A DNA stretch of 64,000 bases. Source: Amycolatopsis sp. EV170708-02-1. GTDB taxonomy: Bacteria > Actinomycetota > Actinomycetes > Mycobacteriales > Pseudonocardiaceae. Below are positions 48,963 to 57,731 of this stretch, piece by piece. The position numbers and the translations under genes are program-made. The stretch covers positions 8,618,001 through 8,682,000 of the forward strand of contig NZ_CP092497.1 of NCBI RefSeq assembly GCF_022479115.1, read 5' to 3'. Numbering within the stretch: position 1 is the stretch's first letter; each line of letters starts with the position of its first letter. The notes under the pieces were generated by a model. It was given only the letters and a program-made list of their open reading frames with translations. It was not told where the DNA came from and searched no databases.

Positions 48963-50402
48963 ATGAGCAAGAAGGCGAGCATCGGGGTCACCGGCCTGGC
49001 GGTCATGGGCCGCAACCTGGCCAGGAACCTGGCGAGGCACGGGCACACGGTGGCCCTGCACAACCGCTCCGAGCAGCGGACGAAGGAACTGGTCGACCAG
49101 TTCGGCGACGAAGGCGACTTCATCCCGGCGTACTCGGCGCAGGAGTTCGTCGACGCGCTGGAGCGTCCGCGCCAGGTCGTGATCATGGTCAAGGCCGGCG
49201 CACCGACGGACGCGGTGATCGACGAGTTCGTCCCGCTCCTCGAAAAGGGCGACGTGATCGTCGACGCGGGCAACGCGCACTTCGCGGACACGCGGCGCCG
49301 CGAGGCCGCGCTGCGCGAGAAGGGCATCCACTTCGTCGGCACCGGCGTGTCCGGCGGCGAGGAGGGCGCGCTGCACGGGCCGAGCATCATGCCGGGCGGC
49401 TCCAAGGAGTCGTACCAGTCGCTCGGGCCGCTGTTCGAGGACATCTCGGCGAAGGTCGACGGCGAGCCGTGCTGCACGCATGTGGGCGCCGACGGCGCAG
49501 GGCACTTCGTGAAGATGGTGCACAACGGCATCGAGTACGCCGACATGCAGTTGATCGCCGAATCGTTCGACCTCCTGCGCGGCGCGGGCGGCTACTCCCC
49601 CGCCGAGATCGCCGAGGTCTTCCGCACCTGGAACTCGGGGCGCCTGGACTCGTACCTGATCGAGATCACCTCGCAGGTGCTGGCCCACACCGACGCCGCG
49701 TCCGGCAAACCGTTCGTCGACATCGTGGCGGACCAGGCCGAGCAGAAGGGCACCGGCCGCTGGACCGTCCAAATCGGACTGGACCTCGGCGTGCCGATCA
49801 GCGGCATCGCCGAAGCCGTCTTCGCACGCTCGCTGTCCGGTTCGTCGAGCCTGCGCGAGGCCTCCCGCGGTCTCGGCGGTCCCTCGCGCGCGCCGCTGAC
49901 GGGGTCCGCTTTGGACACTTTCGCGGACGACGTCGAGCAGGCGTTGTACGCGTCGAAGGTGGTGGCGTACGCCCAGGGCTTCAACCAGATCCAGGCCGGC
50001 GGCGCCGAATACGGCTGGGACATCGACCTCGGCAAGGTCGCGTCCATCTGGCGCGGCGGCTGCATCATCCGCGCGAAGTTCCTGAACGACATCACGGCCG
50101 CGTACGCCGAAGAGCCCGCGCTGCCGACGCTGCTGACTTCGGGCGGATTCCGCAAGGCTGTCGAGGACGCCCAGGACTCCTGGCGTTCGGTGATCTCCAC
50201 GGCGGTGCGGCTGGGCATCCCGACACCGGGCTTCTCGACCGCGCTGGCCTACTACGACGGTCTGCGCGCGGAGCGGCTCCCCGCCGCGCTGGTGCAGGGG
50301 CAGCGGGACTACTTCGGTGCCCACACGTACCGCCGCGTCGACCACGAGGGCTCGTTCCACACCGCCTGGGCCGCCGACGGCCGCCCGGAATCCCCCGCCT
50401 GA
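48963..50402 (+). CDS. gnd: 6-phosphogluconate dehydrogenase (decarboxylating)
   Basis: Pentose-phosphate enzyme of 479 residues, converting 6-phosphogluconate to ribulose-5-phosphate with NADPH formation. The ATG at 48963 is preferred (GAAGGG 6 nt upstream). The coenzyme fold ASIGVTGLAVMGRNLARNLARHGHTVALHNRS has GxAxMGxN; FVGTGVSGGEEGALHGPSIMPGG and GAGHFVKMVHNGIEYADMQLIAE contain the catalytic Lys and Asn. Length is the long-chain form. It converges on the HTH-Clp_N gene. Confidence 0.97.
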   Translation: MSKKASIGVTGLAVMGRNLARNLARHGHTVALHNRSEQRTKELVDQFGDEGDFIPAYSAQEFVDALERPRQVVIMVKAGAPTDAVIDEFVPLLEKGDVIVDAGNAHFADTRRREAALREKGIHFVGTGVSGGEEGALHGPSIMPGGSKESYQSLGPLFEDISAKVDGEPCCTHVGADGAGHFVKMVHNGIEYADMQLIAESFDLLRGAGGYSPAEIAEVFRTWNSGRLDSYLIEITSQVLAHTDAASGKPFVDIVADQAEQKGTGRWTVQIGLDLGVPISGIAEAVFARSLSGSSSLREASRGLGGPSRAPLTGSALDTFADDVEQALYASKVVAYAQGFNQIQAGGAEYGWDIDLGKVASIWRGGCIIRAKFLNDITAAYAEEPALPTLLTSGGFRKAVEDAQDSWRSVISTAVRLGIPTPGFSTALAYYDGLRAERLPAALVQGQRDYFGAHTYRRVDHEGSFHTAWAADGRPESPA

Positions 50403-50406
50403 CGGG

Positions 50407-50483
50407 GGCTGAAGGGGACTTTCCCCGCATCGCATGCGACGAAAGCGTCCTTCACCCCGTCTGACGAGGTGAAGGACGCTTTC
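50407..50483. terminator. Palindrome, GAAGGACGCTTTC family, copy 5
   Basis: GAAAGCGTCCTTCACC (50441-50456) pairs perfectly with 50468-50483, 11-nt loop with an inner CGTC/GACG. A further variant half unit, GGGCTGAAGGGGACTTTCCC, precedes it at 50407. The stop codon of the minus-strand Clp_N gene (50482-50484) is part of the repeat. Between convergent genes. Confidence 0.65.
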
Positions 50484-51204
50484 AGCCCTCCCCGCGCGCC
50501 GCGACGATCTCCGCCAGCGCCCGCAGAATCACCGCCTCGGTGTTCTCCTTCGTGAGGCCGAGCCCGGTCAGCAGATCGTCGCCGAGTTCGAACAGGGCCA
50601 ACAGGATGTGCTCGGTGCCGATGTAGTTGTGCCCGAGCCGCAGCGACTCCCGCATGGTCAGCTCCAGCGCCTTCTTGGCCTGCGCGCCGAACGCCATCTT
50701 CGCCGCCTCCGGCGGTTCGGCGGCGGGTTCCGGCAGCTTCGCCTCCGCGGCCTCGCGGACGGCTTCGAGAGTCACCTTCTGCGCCACGATCGCCCCGGCG
50801 GCGAGGGCCGCCGGTTCGGAGAGCAGCCCGAGGACCAGATGCGCGGGCTCGATCTGCGGGCTCTTCGCCGAGACAGCGGCATCGCGCGCCGCGACGACGA
50901 CTTGCCGCGCCCGATCCGTGTAGCGGCTGAACACCTTCACCAGGTCTTCCAGCGACGAGCCGCTGGAGTCGACAAAGCGCTTCTGCGCCGCCTGCTTGGA
51001 CACCCCCATGTTCTTGCCGATTTCGGTCCAGGACGCGCCGGACCGCCGCGCCTGGTCGACGAAGTGGCCGATCAGGTGGTCGGCCACTTCGCCGAGGTGC
51101 TCGCCGAGGAAGACCGCGTCGGACAGCTGGCCGAGCACGTCGCCGTCGGGATGCTGCTGCTTGATGTGGGAGATGAGGTCGTCGAGCCGGACTGGATTCG
51201 TCAT
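50482..51204 (-). CDS. HTH-Clp_N fusion regulator
   Basis: A 240-residue protein. Residues 1-57 are helical; 58-77 form an HTH (SWTEIGKNMGVSKQAAQKRF) matching the small HTH protein at 34400 (SWQEIAAELGVSRQAVHKKY). From about 88 come two Clp_N repeats (FSRYTDRARQVVVAARDAAV...IEPAHLVLGLLSEP; MAFGAQAKKALELTMRESLRLGHNYIGTEHILLALFELG). No ATPase domain. The ATG at 51204 lacks a ribosome site; -35 TTGACG, 17 bp and -10 TAAAGT place the start of RNA at the ATG. Twin dyads overlap this promoter. Confidence 0.9.
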   Translation of the reverse strand: MTNPVRLDDLISHIKQQHPDGDVLGQLSDAVFLGEHLGEVADHLIGHFVDQARRSGASWTEIGKNMGVSKQAAQKRFVDSSGSSLEDLVKVFSRYTDRARQVVVAARDAAVSAKSPQIEPAHLVLGLLSEPAALAAGAIVAQKVTLEAVREAAEAKLPEPAAEPPEAAKMAFGAQAKKALELTMRESLRLGHNYIGTEHILLALFELGDDLLTGLGLTKENTEAVILRALAEIVAARGEG

Positions 51205-51207
51205 GCC

Positions 51208-51252
51208 GTCAACTTTAGGTTGACGACCATGAATCGTCAACCCCGGGTTGAC
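51208..51252. promoter_or_regulatory. Twin operator and leaderless promoter of the HTH-Clp_N fusion gene
   Basis: GTCAACTTTAGGTTGAC (51208-51224) and GTCAACCCCGGGTTGAC (51236-51252), centres 28 bp apart, overlap the -10 (51217-51212) and -35 (51240-51235) respectively on the minus strand. The second dyad also encodes the last codons and stop (51237-51239) of the flavin reductase gene. Same arrangement as 34613-34655. Confidence 0.75.
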
Positions 51253-52450
51253 GCTACGGTCGCCTTGAGGTCGAAGCCGTTGGCCTCCAGCGTCTCGAAC
51301 CGCGGCGCCGGATCCGCGGCGAACAGCCGTCGCGCGGCGATGTGGTCCGGTGGCCGGTTCACCGATTCGACCCCGGCGAGCACGCCGTCGCGGAACGACA
51401 GCACCGAGAACTTCCCGCCCTCCCGGTCCCCGGTCACGACGGTCTTCTCCGCCCCGGTCAGGATCCCGGCGATCTGCAGTTTCGCGCCGAGCTGGTCGGT
51501 CCAGAACCACGGCAGGCTGTCGTAGGGCGCGGGTTCGCCGGCGATCACCGCCGCCACCGCCCGCGCCTGGTCGACGGCGTTCTGCACCGACTCGAGCCGA
51601 GTCGCCGTTCCCGCTTGGACACACGGGAAGTTCGCGCAGTCCCCGACCGCCGAGATCTTCGGGTCGCTCGTGCGCAGATGCTCGTCGACGACGACACCGT
51701 TCGCCACCGCCAGCCCCGCCCTTCGGCGAGCCGTGTCCGCGGCTCCACCCCGACCCCGACCAGCACCAGGTCGGCGGGCAGCAGGCTGCCGTCGCTCAGT
51801 TCCACCTCGGCCACCCGGCCCTCGCCGCGCAGGGCGGCGACGCCCTTGCCGAGCAGGATCGTGTGGCCTGCTCCTTCGTGCAGAGCGGCGAAATACGCCG
51901 AGACCTCCGGAGTCGCGACACGGGCCATCAGCCTGTCCTGCGCCTCGACGATCGTCACGGGCCGCCCGGCGTGCGCGGCGAACTCCAGCCCGATGAACCC
52001 GCCCCCGACCACGACCACGTTTTCCGCGCTCTCCAGCGCGGCACGCAGGACATCGGCCTCGTCCTTGGTGCGCAAGGTGAACACACCGTCCAAAGTGGAC
52101 CCGGGTACCGGAAGCACCCGGTTGACCGAGCCCGTCGCCAGCACCAGATGGTCGTACTCGTGAGCGCTCCCGTCCTCGAGCACCACCTTCGCCCCGTCGC
52201 GATCCACCGACGCGACGCGGCCCGGGACCAGCTCGATGTTCTTCTCCGCGAAGAAATCCTCGGGCCGCAACCGCAGCTGGGCGTCGCCGGCGGTCCCGGC
52301 GAGATAGCCCTTCGACAACGGAGGCCGTTGGTACGGCAGGCCGGGTTCGTCACCGATCAGCACCACCCGCCCGCCGAACCCCTTGTCCCGCAGCGAGGTC
52401 GCCACTCCGAACCCGCTCTGCCCGGCCCCTACGACGAGGACGGTCTCCAT
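51237..52450 (-). pseudogene. FAD-dependent ferredoxin/rubredoxin reductase, interrupted by one apparent frameshift
   Basis: The N-terminal 240 residues show an FAD Rossmann motif (METVLVVGAGQSGFGVATSLRDKGF), YQRPPLSKGYL, and the NAD motif NVVVVGGGFIGLEFAAHAGR. After VLVGVGVEPRTRLAEG the frame is lost; the C-terminal part (LAVANGVVVDEHLRTSDPKISAVGDCANFP, then the reductase dimer domain) is in another frame. One added base in the CCC run at 51719-51721 restores LAEGAGLAVANG. Such enzymes reduce ferredoxins for P450s or oxygenases. Deletion or sequencing error. Confidence 0.85.
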
Positions 52451-52533
52451 CGGCGCTCCTTCCGTTGTGCCCGATCCCCATTCAACACAGCTCCGGCCTT
52501 TTCGACACGTGATCCTGACGCGGCGCTACGGTC

Positions 52534-53889
52534 ATGCCCATGAGCCGTCCCGAGGTCCACCCGGTGGACGCCCGCCCGCCGCTGCCGAAACTGACGCTGC
52601 TCGGCCTGCAGCACATGACGATCATGTACGCGGGCTCCGTGGCCGTCCCGCTCGTCGTGGGCAGCGCGCTGAAACTGGACGCGGCGACGATCGCGTTGCT
52701 GGTCAACGCGGATCTGCTGGTCGCGGGCATCGCGACGCTGATACAGGCGGTCGGGATCGGGCGGATCTTCGGCATCCGGCTGCCGGTGGTGGCGGGCGCG
52801 ACGTTCACCGTGGTCAACCCGATGATCATGATCGCGTCCCAGTACGGCATGCAGGCCGTCTACGGCGCGATGATCGCGTCGGGGGTGTTCGGCCTGCTCA
52901 TCGCGAAGCCGTTCGCGAAGATGATCCGCTTCTTCCCGCCGCTGGTTTCGGGCACGCTGCTCATGGTCATCGGCATCTCGCTCATCGGGCCGGGCGTCGG
53001 CCTGATCGCCGGCCACGACACCGGTTCGCCGGATTACGCGAAACCAGCCAACATCGCGCTGGCGTTCGGCGTGATCGCGGTGATCGTCCTGTTCACCCGG
53101 GTGCTGCGCGGGTTCGCGAGCCAGATCGGCCCGCTGCTGGCGCTGCTGATCGGCCTGGTCGCGGCGATCCCGATGGGCTTGGTGAGCTTCAAGGGCATCG
53201 CCGACGCCGAGTGGTTCGGCCTCGCGTCGCCGTTCCACTTCGGCCCGCCGACCTTTCCGATCGCGGCCGTGCTCTCGATGTGCGTCGTGATGCTGGTGAC
53301 CTACACCGAATCCACCGCGGACCTGGTCGCCGTCGGCGAGATCACCGGACGGCCGGCGACGGACTCCGACCTCGCCCGCGGTCTCGCCACCGACGGCCTC
53401 TCGGCCATCCTCGGCGGTGCGATGAACTCGTTCCCGGACACGGCTTTCGCGCAGAACGTCGGCCTTGTGCAGATGACCGGGGTGCGCAGCCGGTGGGTGG
53501 TCGCGATGGCGGGCAGCCTGCTCGTGCTGATGGGCCTGGTTCCGAAGGTCGGCGCCTTCGTCGCCGCCGTTCCGGAGCCGGTGATCGGCGCGGTCGCGGT
53601 GGTCATGTTCGCGATGGTCGCCGCGGTCGGCGTGCAGAACCTGAAGAAGGTGGAGTTCTCCGGCAACCACAACACCTTCATCGTCGCGGTGTCGGTCGGG
53701 GTCGGCCTGCTGCCCGCGTTCGCCACGAACCAGTTCGGGAACTCGATCTTCTTCCAGCATTTCCCGGCGTGGCTGCAGACCATCTGCGGCAGCCCGATCA
53801 CGGTCGCCGCGATCGTCGCCTTCACCCTCAACCTGCTGTTCAACCACCTCGGCAAACGCCGGGAGCCGGACCTACTGCGAGCGCCTTAA
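52534..53889 (+). CDS. NCS2 nucleobase (uracil/xanthine) permease
   Basis: A 451-residue proton-coupled nucleobase transporter with about 14 membrane segments. LTLLGLQHMTIMYAGSVAVPLVVGSAL opens TM1, and the family signature AFAQNVGLVQMTGVRSRWVV is near residue 310. Glu in YTESTADLVAVGEITGRP is a substrate contact. Uracil, xanthine and urate members cannot be separated by eye. No ribosome site before ATG 52534 or 52540; possibly leaderless. Stop overlaps the convergent gene by 4 nt. Confidence 0.93.
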   Translation: MPMSRPEVHPVDARPPLPKLTLLGLQHMTIMYAGSVAVPLVVGSALKLDAATIALLVNADLLVAGIATLIQAVGIGRIFGIRLPVVAGATFTVVNPMIMIASQYGMQAVYGAMIASGVFGLLIAKPFAKMIRFFPPLVSGTLLMVIGISLIGPGVGLIAGHDTGSPDYAKPANIALAFGVIAVIVLFTRVLRGFASQIGPLLALLIGLVAAIPMGLVSFKGIADAEWFGLASPFHFGPPTFPIAAVLSMCVVMLVTYTESTADLVAVGEITGRPATDSDLARGLATDGLSAILGGAMNSFPDTAFAQNVGLVQMTGVRSRWVVAMAGSLLVLMGLVPKVGAFVAAVPEPVIGAVAVVMFAMVAAVGVQNLKKVEFSGNHNTFIVAVSVGVGLLPAFATNQFGNSIFFQHFPAWLQTICGSPITVAAIVAFTLNLLFNHLGKRREPDLLRAP

Positions 53890-54407
53890 CAGAAGAGCCA
53901 CTTCGGCCACAGGTTGCACTCTTCGGTCGGCGTCGTCGAGGGCGGCGGCGGGGTCGGGTTGGGCGGCTGCGGAACGACCGTGGACCCGGTGGTCCGCGGT
54001 GGATCGGCGGGCCCGTTCGACGACGTCGGCGTGGCCGGGTCCGGGGAGTCGGACGTCTGCACCGCCGAACTCGACGTGCGGCGGCTGGACGTCGTCCTGC
54101 TGGGTCGCGTCGAGGTCCCGCCATCACCGGTTTCGACCGTCTCGGTGGACGGGACGGCCGAAGTCGCGTCGGCGCCCCCGTTTTCCGAAGGCCGCTTCGG
54201 CATCTCGATGACGCTGATCGGGTTCGGCGCCGCATTCTGTTCGGGATCCGAATCGAACCCGACGAGAACGGCGGCCGCGCCGCAGGCGACGACCACGGCG
54301 ATCACCACCGCGATAACTCTCCAGCGTGACTTTGCCCGTGACTCCTCGTGGTCGTCCCAGCCCTCGCGAATAAGCAGGTCGGCGACCGAGACGTCGTCGT
54401 CATCCAC
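53886..54407 (-). CDS. Single-pass membrane protein with Ser/Thr/Pro-rich outer domain
   Basis: A 173-residue protein. An acidic cytoplasmic start (MDDDDVSVADLLIREGWDDHEESRAKSRWR) is followed by one membrane helix (VIAVVIAVVVACGAAAVLVGF) and a long Ser/Thr/Pro-rich outer part ending in Pro runs and ECNLWPKWLFC, two Cys that could form a disulfide. No enzyme motif. Many actinomycetes have such short-cytoplasm proteins of unknown role. Confidence 0.75.
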   Translation of the reverse strand: MDDDDVSVADLLIREGWDDHEESRAKSRWRVIAVVIAVVVACGAAAVLVGFDSDPEQNAAPNPISVIEMPKRPSENGGADATSAVPSTETVETGDGGTSTRPSRTTSSRRTSSSAVQTSDSPDPATPTSSNGPADPPRTTGSTVVPQPPNPTPPPPSTTPTEECNLWPKWLFC

Positions 54408-54541
54408 CAGCTGAAACCTTTCACACCGGGAACGAGCGAAGAGTAGTTTTACCGCAACTCACCGCCGAATGGGTGAAGTTAACCAAAAATTATTCACCCG
54501 ATGGAACACGCCAGCGTAGGGCAGTCACACAGCGTGTATTC

Positions 54542-54559
54542 ATATGCTTCCGCGCATAT
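54542..54559. promoter_or_regulatory. Short inverted repeat upstream of the GGDEF-EAL gene
   Basis: ATATGC-ttccgc-GCATAT, a perfect 6-bp dyad, 95 bp before the ATG at 54654, in a locally AT-richer stretch. Possible regulator site for the c-di-GMP gene; weak evidence. Confidence 0.3.
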
Positions 54560-54653
54560 CAGCGGTGACCCGCCTTCGGCTCGCGTATACAGCGCCCTCC
54601 GCGGGTGGTGTAATCGACGGTGCCAGCACCGGAAGAGGGGGTTCGGACGGATC

Positions 54654-57431
54654 ATGGAGGCTGACGCCCTCGCCGTGCCCGGGGCCGGGAATTCCGGTCG
54701 TCCGGCAGGCGCGCCGCTCGGGAACGAGCCGCTCGGCGATCTCGGCCTCGCGGGCGACCACGCCGCCATCTGGTCGTACGACTTCGAGGCGGAGACCCTG
54801 TCCTGGCTGCCAGGACTGGAGAACCTGCTGGGCGGAGGCACGCTGACCGAAGCCGAGATCGAGTCCAGGCTCGCCGATCTGGTGGCCCCACTGACCTCCG
54901 GCACCCGCACTTCGCCGCCTTGGCGCGAGTTCGAACTAGAGCAGTCGTTCCGGAATCCGGCGGGCGAGATCCGCTGGGTCCGCCTGCGCGCCCGCACCAT
55001 CGGCGACGACAGCGGCTCTTCGGGGCTGCTCGGCATCGCCACCGACGTGACCGACGTCCGCGAGAACCGGCAGGCCCTCGAAGATCTCACTGACCGTTAC
55101 CGGCTTTTGGTGGAACTCAGCCCCGACGCGGTCTGTGTCCACGAAGCCGGCGTCGTCACCTACGTGAACCGGGCCGCCCTCACCGCGCTCGGTGCGTCCT
55201 CGACCGCGGAGCTGATCGGGCGGCCGATCATGGACTTCGTCGCCGACGAGTCGCTTCCGGCCCTGCTGGACCGGATCGCGTCGCTGCACCGCCAGGGCGC
55301 GTCGACCGTTCCCGCCGACACCGTCATGCTCCGCCTCGACGGTACGAAGTACCTGGTCCAGAGCATCTCGGTACGCACGACCTGGGAAGGCAGGCCCGCG
55401 TTCCAGGTCATCATGCGCGACATCAGCGCGCAGAAGGCCGCCGAAGCGACGCTGCGCTACCAGGCCGCGCTGATCAGCCATGTCAGCGACGCGATCATCG
55501 CGACCAGCGGCAGCGGCGTGGTGACCAGCTGGAACCCCGCCGCCGAGAACGTCTACGGCTGGACAGCGGGCGAGGCGATCGGCGGCACGGTGAGCGATCT
55601 CGTCGGCGCCGCGCTCGACCCGGAAACGGTGCTGCGCAGAGGCGGTGTCATGCAGACGACCCACCGCCACCGCAACGGCTCGACCTTGGCCATCCGCATC
55701 TCGGCCGCGGAAATGAACGACGGTTTCGTCCTGGTCTGCGCCGACGAAACGGCTCGCCGACGAGCCGAACAGCACTACAGCACGGTGGTCGCGTCGCTCG
55801 ACGAAGGCGTGGTCGTGATCGGCCCCGGCGGGCTCATCGAATCGGCCAACCCCGCGGCGTGCCGGATCATCGGCGTCGGCCACGACGACCTCATCGGTGT
55901 CCCGTGCGTGACGCTGGAGCTGTACGACGAACAGGGCCGCATCCCGCCCGCCCGGATGCCGTCGGTGGTGACCCGGCGCACCGGGGCCACGCTGACCGGC
56001 CTCGTGCTGCGGCTGAGGAGGCCGGCGGGCGACGACGTCTGGATTTCGCTGACCTCGCGGCTGCTGACCCCGGAAGACCCGTCGGTCCAGGCGGTGGTCG
56101 CCTCGTTCACCGACATCACCGAACGCCGCGCCATCGGCGAGCGGCTCGCCCACGAGGCGACGCACGACCCGCTCACCGAACTCGCGAACCGGACGCTGGT
56201 GCTGGACAGTCTCGCCGAAGCATTGTCCGGCGCGGGCCGCGCCGAGCTGACCACGCTGCTGTTCATCGATCTCGACAAGTTCAAGGTGATCAACGATTCC
56301 CTCGGGCATTCCGTCGGCGACAAGGTGCTCCGCATCGCGGGCGAGCGGCTGCGCCGCGGCATCGGCGAGAACGATCTCGTCGGCAGGCTCGGCGGCGACG
56401 AATTCGTCGTCGTCACCGCGGAGATCACCGAACCGGACGAGATCAAGGCGCTGGCGGAACATCTGCGCGAAGCACTGACCGAGCCGATCACCGTCAACGG
56501 CAGGCAGCTGCACATCGACGCCAGCATCGGCATCGTCACCGCCGCCAACGACGACACCCGGACCGCCGAAGATCTGCTGCGGGACGCGGATGTCGCCATG
56601 TACCAAGCGAAAACGCTCGGCCGCGCGCGCTACGAGTTCTTCGACGTCGAGCTGCGCGAGCGGATGCAGCGGCGGCTGCGCATGGAGCAGGACCTGCGCG
56701 ACGCCCTGCAGAACGAGGAACTCTGGACGGCGTACCAGCCGGTCGTGGACATCGAATCCGGCGAGATGGTCGCGGTGGAGGCGTTGCTGCGCTGGAAACA
56801 TCCCGCGCACGGCACGATCTCGCCCGCCGAGTTCATCCCGCTGGCCGAGGAAAGCGATCTGATCAACCTGATCGGCAAGTACGTCCTGCGCACGACCACC
56901 CGCGAGATCGCCAGGCGGCGCGAGCAGCTCGGCATCGACCTCAACCTCAAGGTGAACCTCTCGGCCCGGCAGCTGGACGATCCGCATCTGGTGGCCGGGG
57001 TGCAGGACGCGCTGAAGACCACCGGGCTCCCGCCGCACGCGCTGACCCTCGAAGTCACCGAGAGCGCGCTGATGCGGGACCAGGCCGCGGCCGCCGAAGT
57101 CCTGACGTCGCTGCGCGATCTCGGTGTCTCCTTGGCGATCGACGATTTCGGCACCGGCTACTCGTCGCTCGCCCAGCTGCAACGGCTCCCGTTGGATACG
57201 CTCAAGATCGACCGCACCTTCGTCACCGGCATCGCGGAATCGCGTGACGCGGCCGCGATCGTCAAGAGCATCATCGCGATGGCGCACGCCGTCGACCTGA
57301 TCGTCGTCGCCGAAGGTGTCGAAGACGAAGAGCAGCTCGCGATTCTCCGTGAGCTGCACTGTGACCAGGCGCAGGGCTTCCACCTCGGTCGCCCCGCGCC
57401 GCCGGACGAACTTTTCGGAGCAGCTGGATGA
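54654..57431 (+). CDS. PAS-GGDEF-EAL c-di-GMP signalling protein
   Basis: A 925-residue cytoplasmic protein. ATG at 54654 after GGAAGAGGGG. Four PAS-type domains fill about 30-520 (for example YRLLVELSPDAVCVHEAG; ISHVSDAIIATSGSGVVTSWNPAAENVYGW; VVASLDEGVVVIGPGGL). The GGDEF domain has an intact GGDEF at about 580; the inhibitory I-site (RxxD) is replaced by GEND. The EAL domain has EALLRW near 709, DDFGTGYSSL and EGVEDEEQL, consistent with an active phosphodiesterase. It can make and degrade c-di-GMP, which controls development in actinomycetes. Coupled to a small GNAT gene. Confidence 0.95.
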   Translation: MEADALAVPGAGNSGRPAGAPLGNEPLGDLGLAGDHAAIWSYDFEAETLSWLPGLENLLGGGTLTEAEIESRLADLVAPLTSGTRTSPPWREFELEQSFRNPAGEIRWVRLRARTIGDDSGSSGLLGIATDVTDVRENRQALEDLTDRYRLLVELSPDAVCVHEAGVVTYVNRAALTALGASSTAELIGRPIMDFVADESLPALLDRIASLHRQGASTVPADTVMLRLDGTKYLVQSISVRTTWEGRPAFQVIMRDISAQKAAEATLRYQAALISHVSDAIIATSGSGVVTSWNPAAENVYGWTAGEAIGGTVSDLVGAALDPETVLRRGGVMQTTHRHRNGSTLAIRISAAEMNDGFVLVCADETARRRAEQHYSTVVASLDEGVVVIGPGGLIESANPAACRIIGVGHDDLIGVPCVTLELYDEQGRIPPARMPSVVTRRTGATLTGLVLRLRRPAGDDVWISLTSRLLTPEDPSVQAVVASFTDITERRAIGERLAHEATHDPLTELANRTLVLDSLAEALSGAGRAELTTLLFIDLDKFKVINDSLGHSVGDKVLRIAGERLRRGIGENDLVGRLGGDEFVVVTAEITEPDEIKALAEHLREALTEPITVNGRQLHIDASIGIVTAANDDTRTAEDLLRDADVAMYQAKTLGRARYEFFDVELRERMQRRLRMEQDLRDALQNEELWTAYQPVVDIESGEMVAVEALLRWKHPAHGTISPAEFIPLAEESDLINLIGKYVLRTTTREIARRREQLGIDLNLKVNLSARQLDDPHLVAGVQDALKTTGLPPHALTLEVTESALMRDQAAAAEVLTSLRDLGVSLAIDDFGTGYSSLAQLQRLPLDTLKIDRTFVTGIAESRDAAAIVKSIIAMAHAVDLIVVAEGVEDEEQLAILRELHCDQAQGFHLGRPAPPDELFGAAG

Positions 57432-57727
57432 GTGTCGAGATCAAAGCCGGAGAAGACCGCTACGACATCGTCGTGGACGGGAAACCCGCCGGGTTCCTGG
57501 AAACCCGCACGCGTACCGACGCGATCCTGTTCCTGCACACCGAGATCTCGGACGACTTCGCGGGCCAGGGCCTGGCGGGCAAGCTCGTGACCGCCGCGCT
57601 CGACGACGTCCGGTCGCAGGGCAGGTCCGTCCTGCCCTACTGCCCGTACGTGCGTTCCTTCATCGCGAAGCACCGTGAGTACGAGGACCTCGTGCCCGAG
57701 GACAAGCGCGCCGAATTCGAGCTTTGA
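57428..57727 (+). CDS. Small GNAT-type N-acetyltransferase (YidJ-like)
   Basis: A 99-residue protein starting inside the previous stop (ATGA). The motif FLHTEISDDFAGQGLAGKLVTAALDDVRSQGRSVLPYCPYVRSFIAKHREYEDLV is the short GNAT (GCN5-related, YjdJ) fold with acetyl-CoA loop GQGLAGKL. Acceptor unknown. Coupling to the c-di-GMP gene may only reflect transcription. Confidence 0.88.
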   Translation: MSVEIKAGEDRYDIVVDGKPAGFLETRTRTDAILFLHTEISDDFAGQGLAGKLVTAALDDVRSQGRSVLPYCPYVRSFIAKHREYEDLVPEDKRAEFEL

Positions 57728-57731
57728 GCCC

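Noticed and set aside
54936..57383. 815-codon open frame antisense to the PAS-GGDEF-EAL gene, and similar long antisense frames (36741-38540, 29818-31410, 48705-50435)
   Set aside because: Long antisense frames are common in high-GC DNA. These translate to Arg/Gly/Ala/Pro-rich sequence without motifs or ribosome sites, whereas the opposite strand has recognised families.
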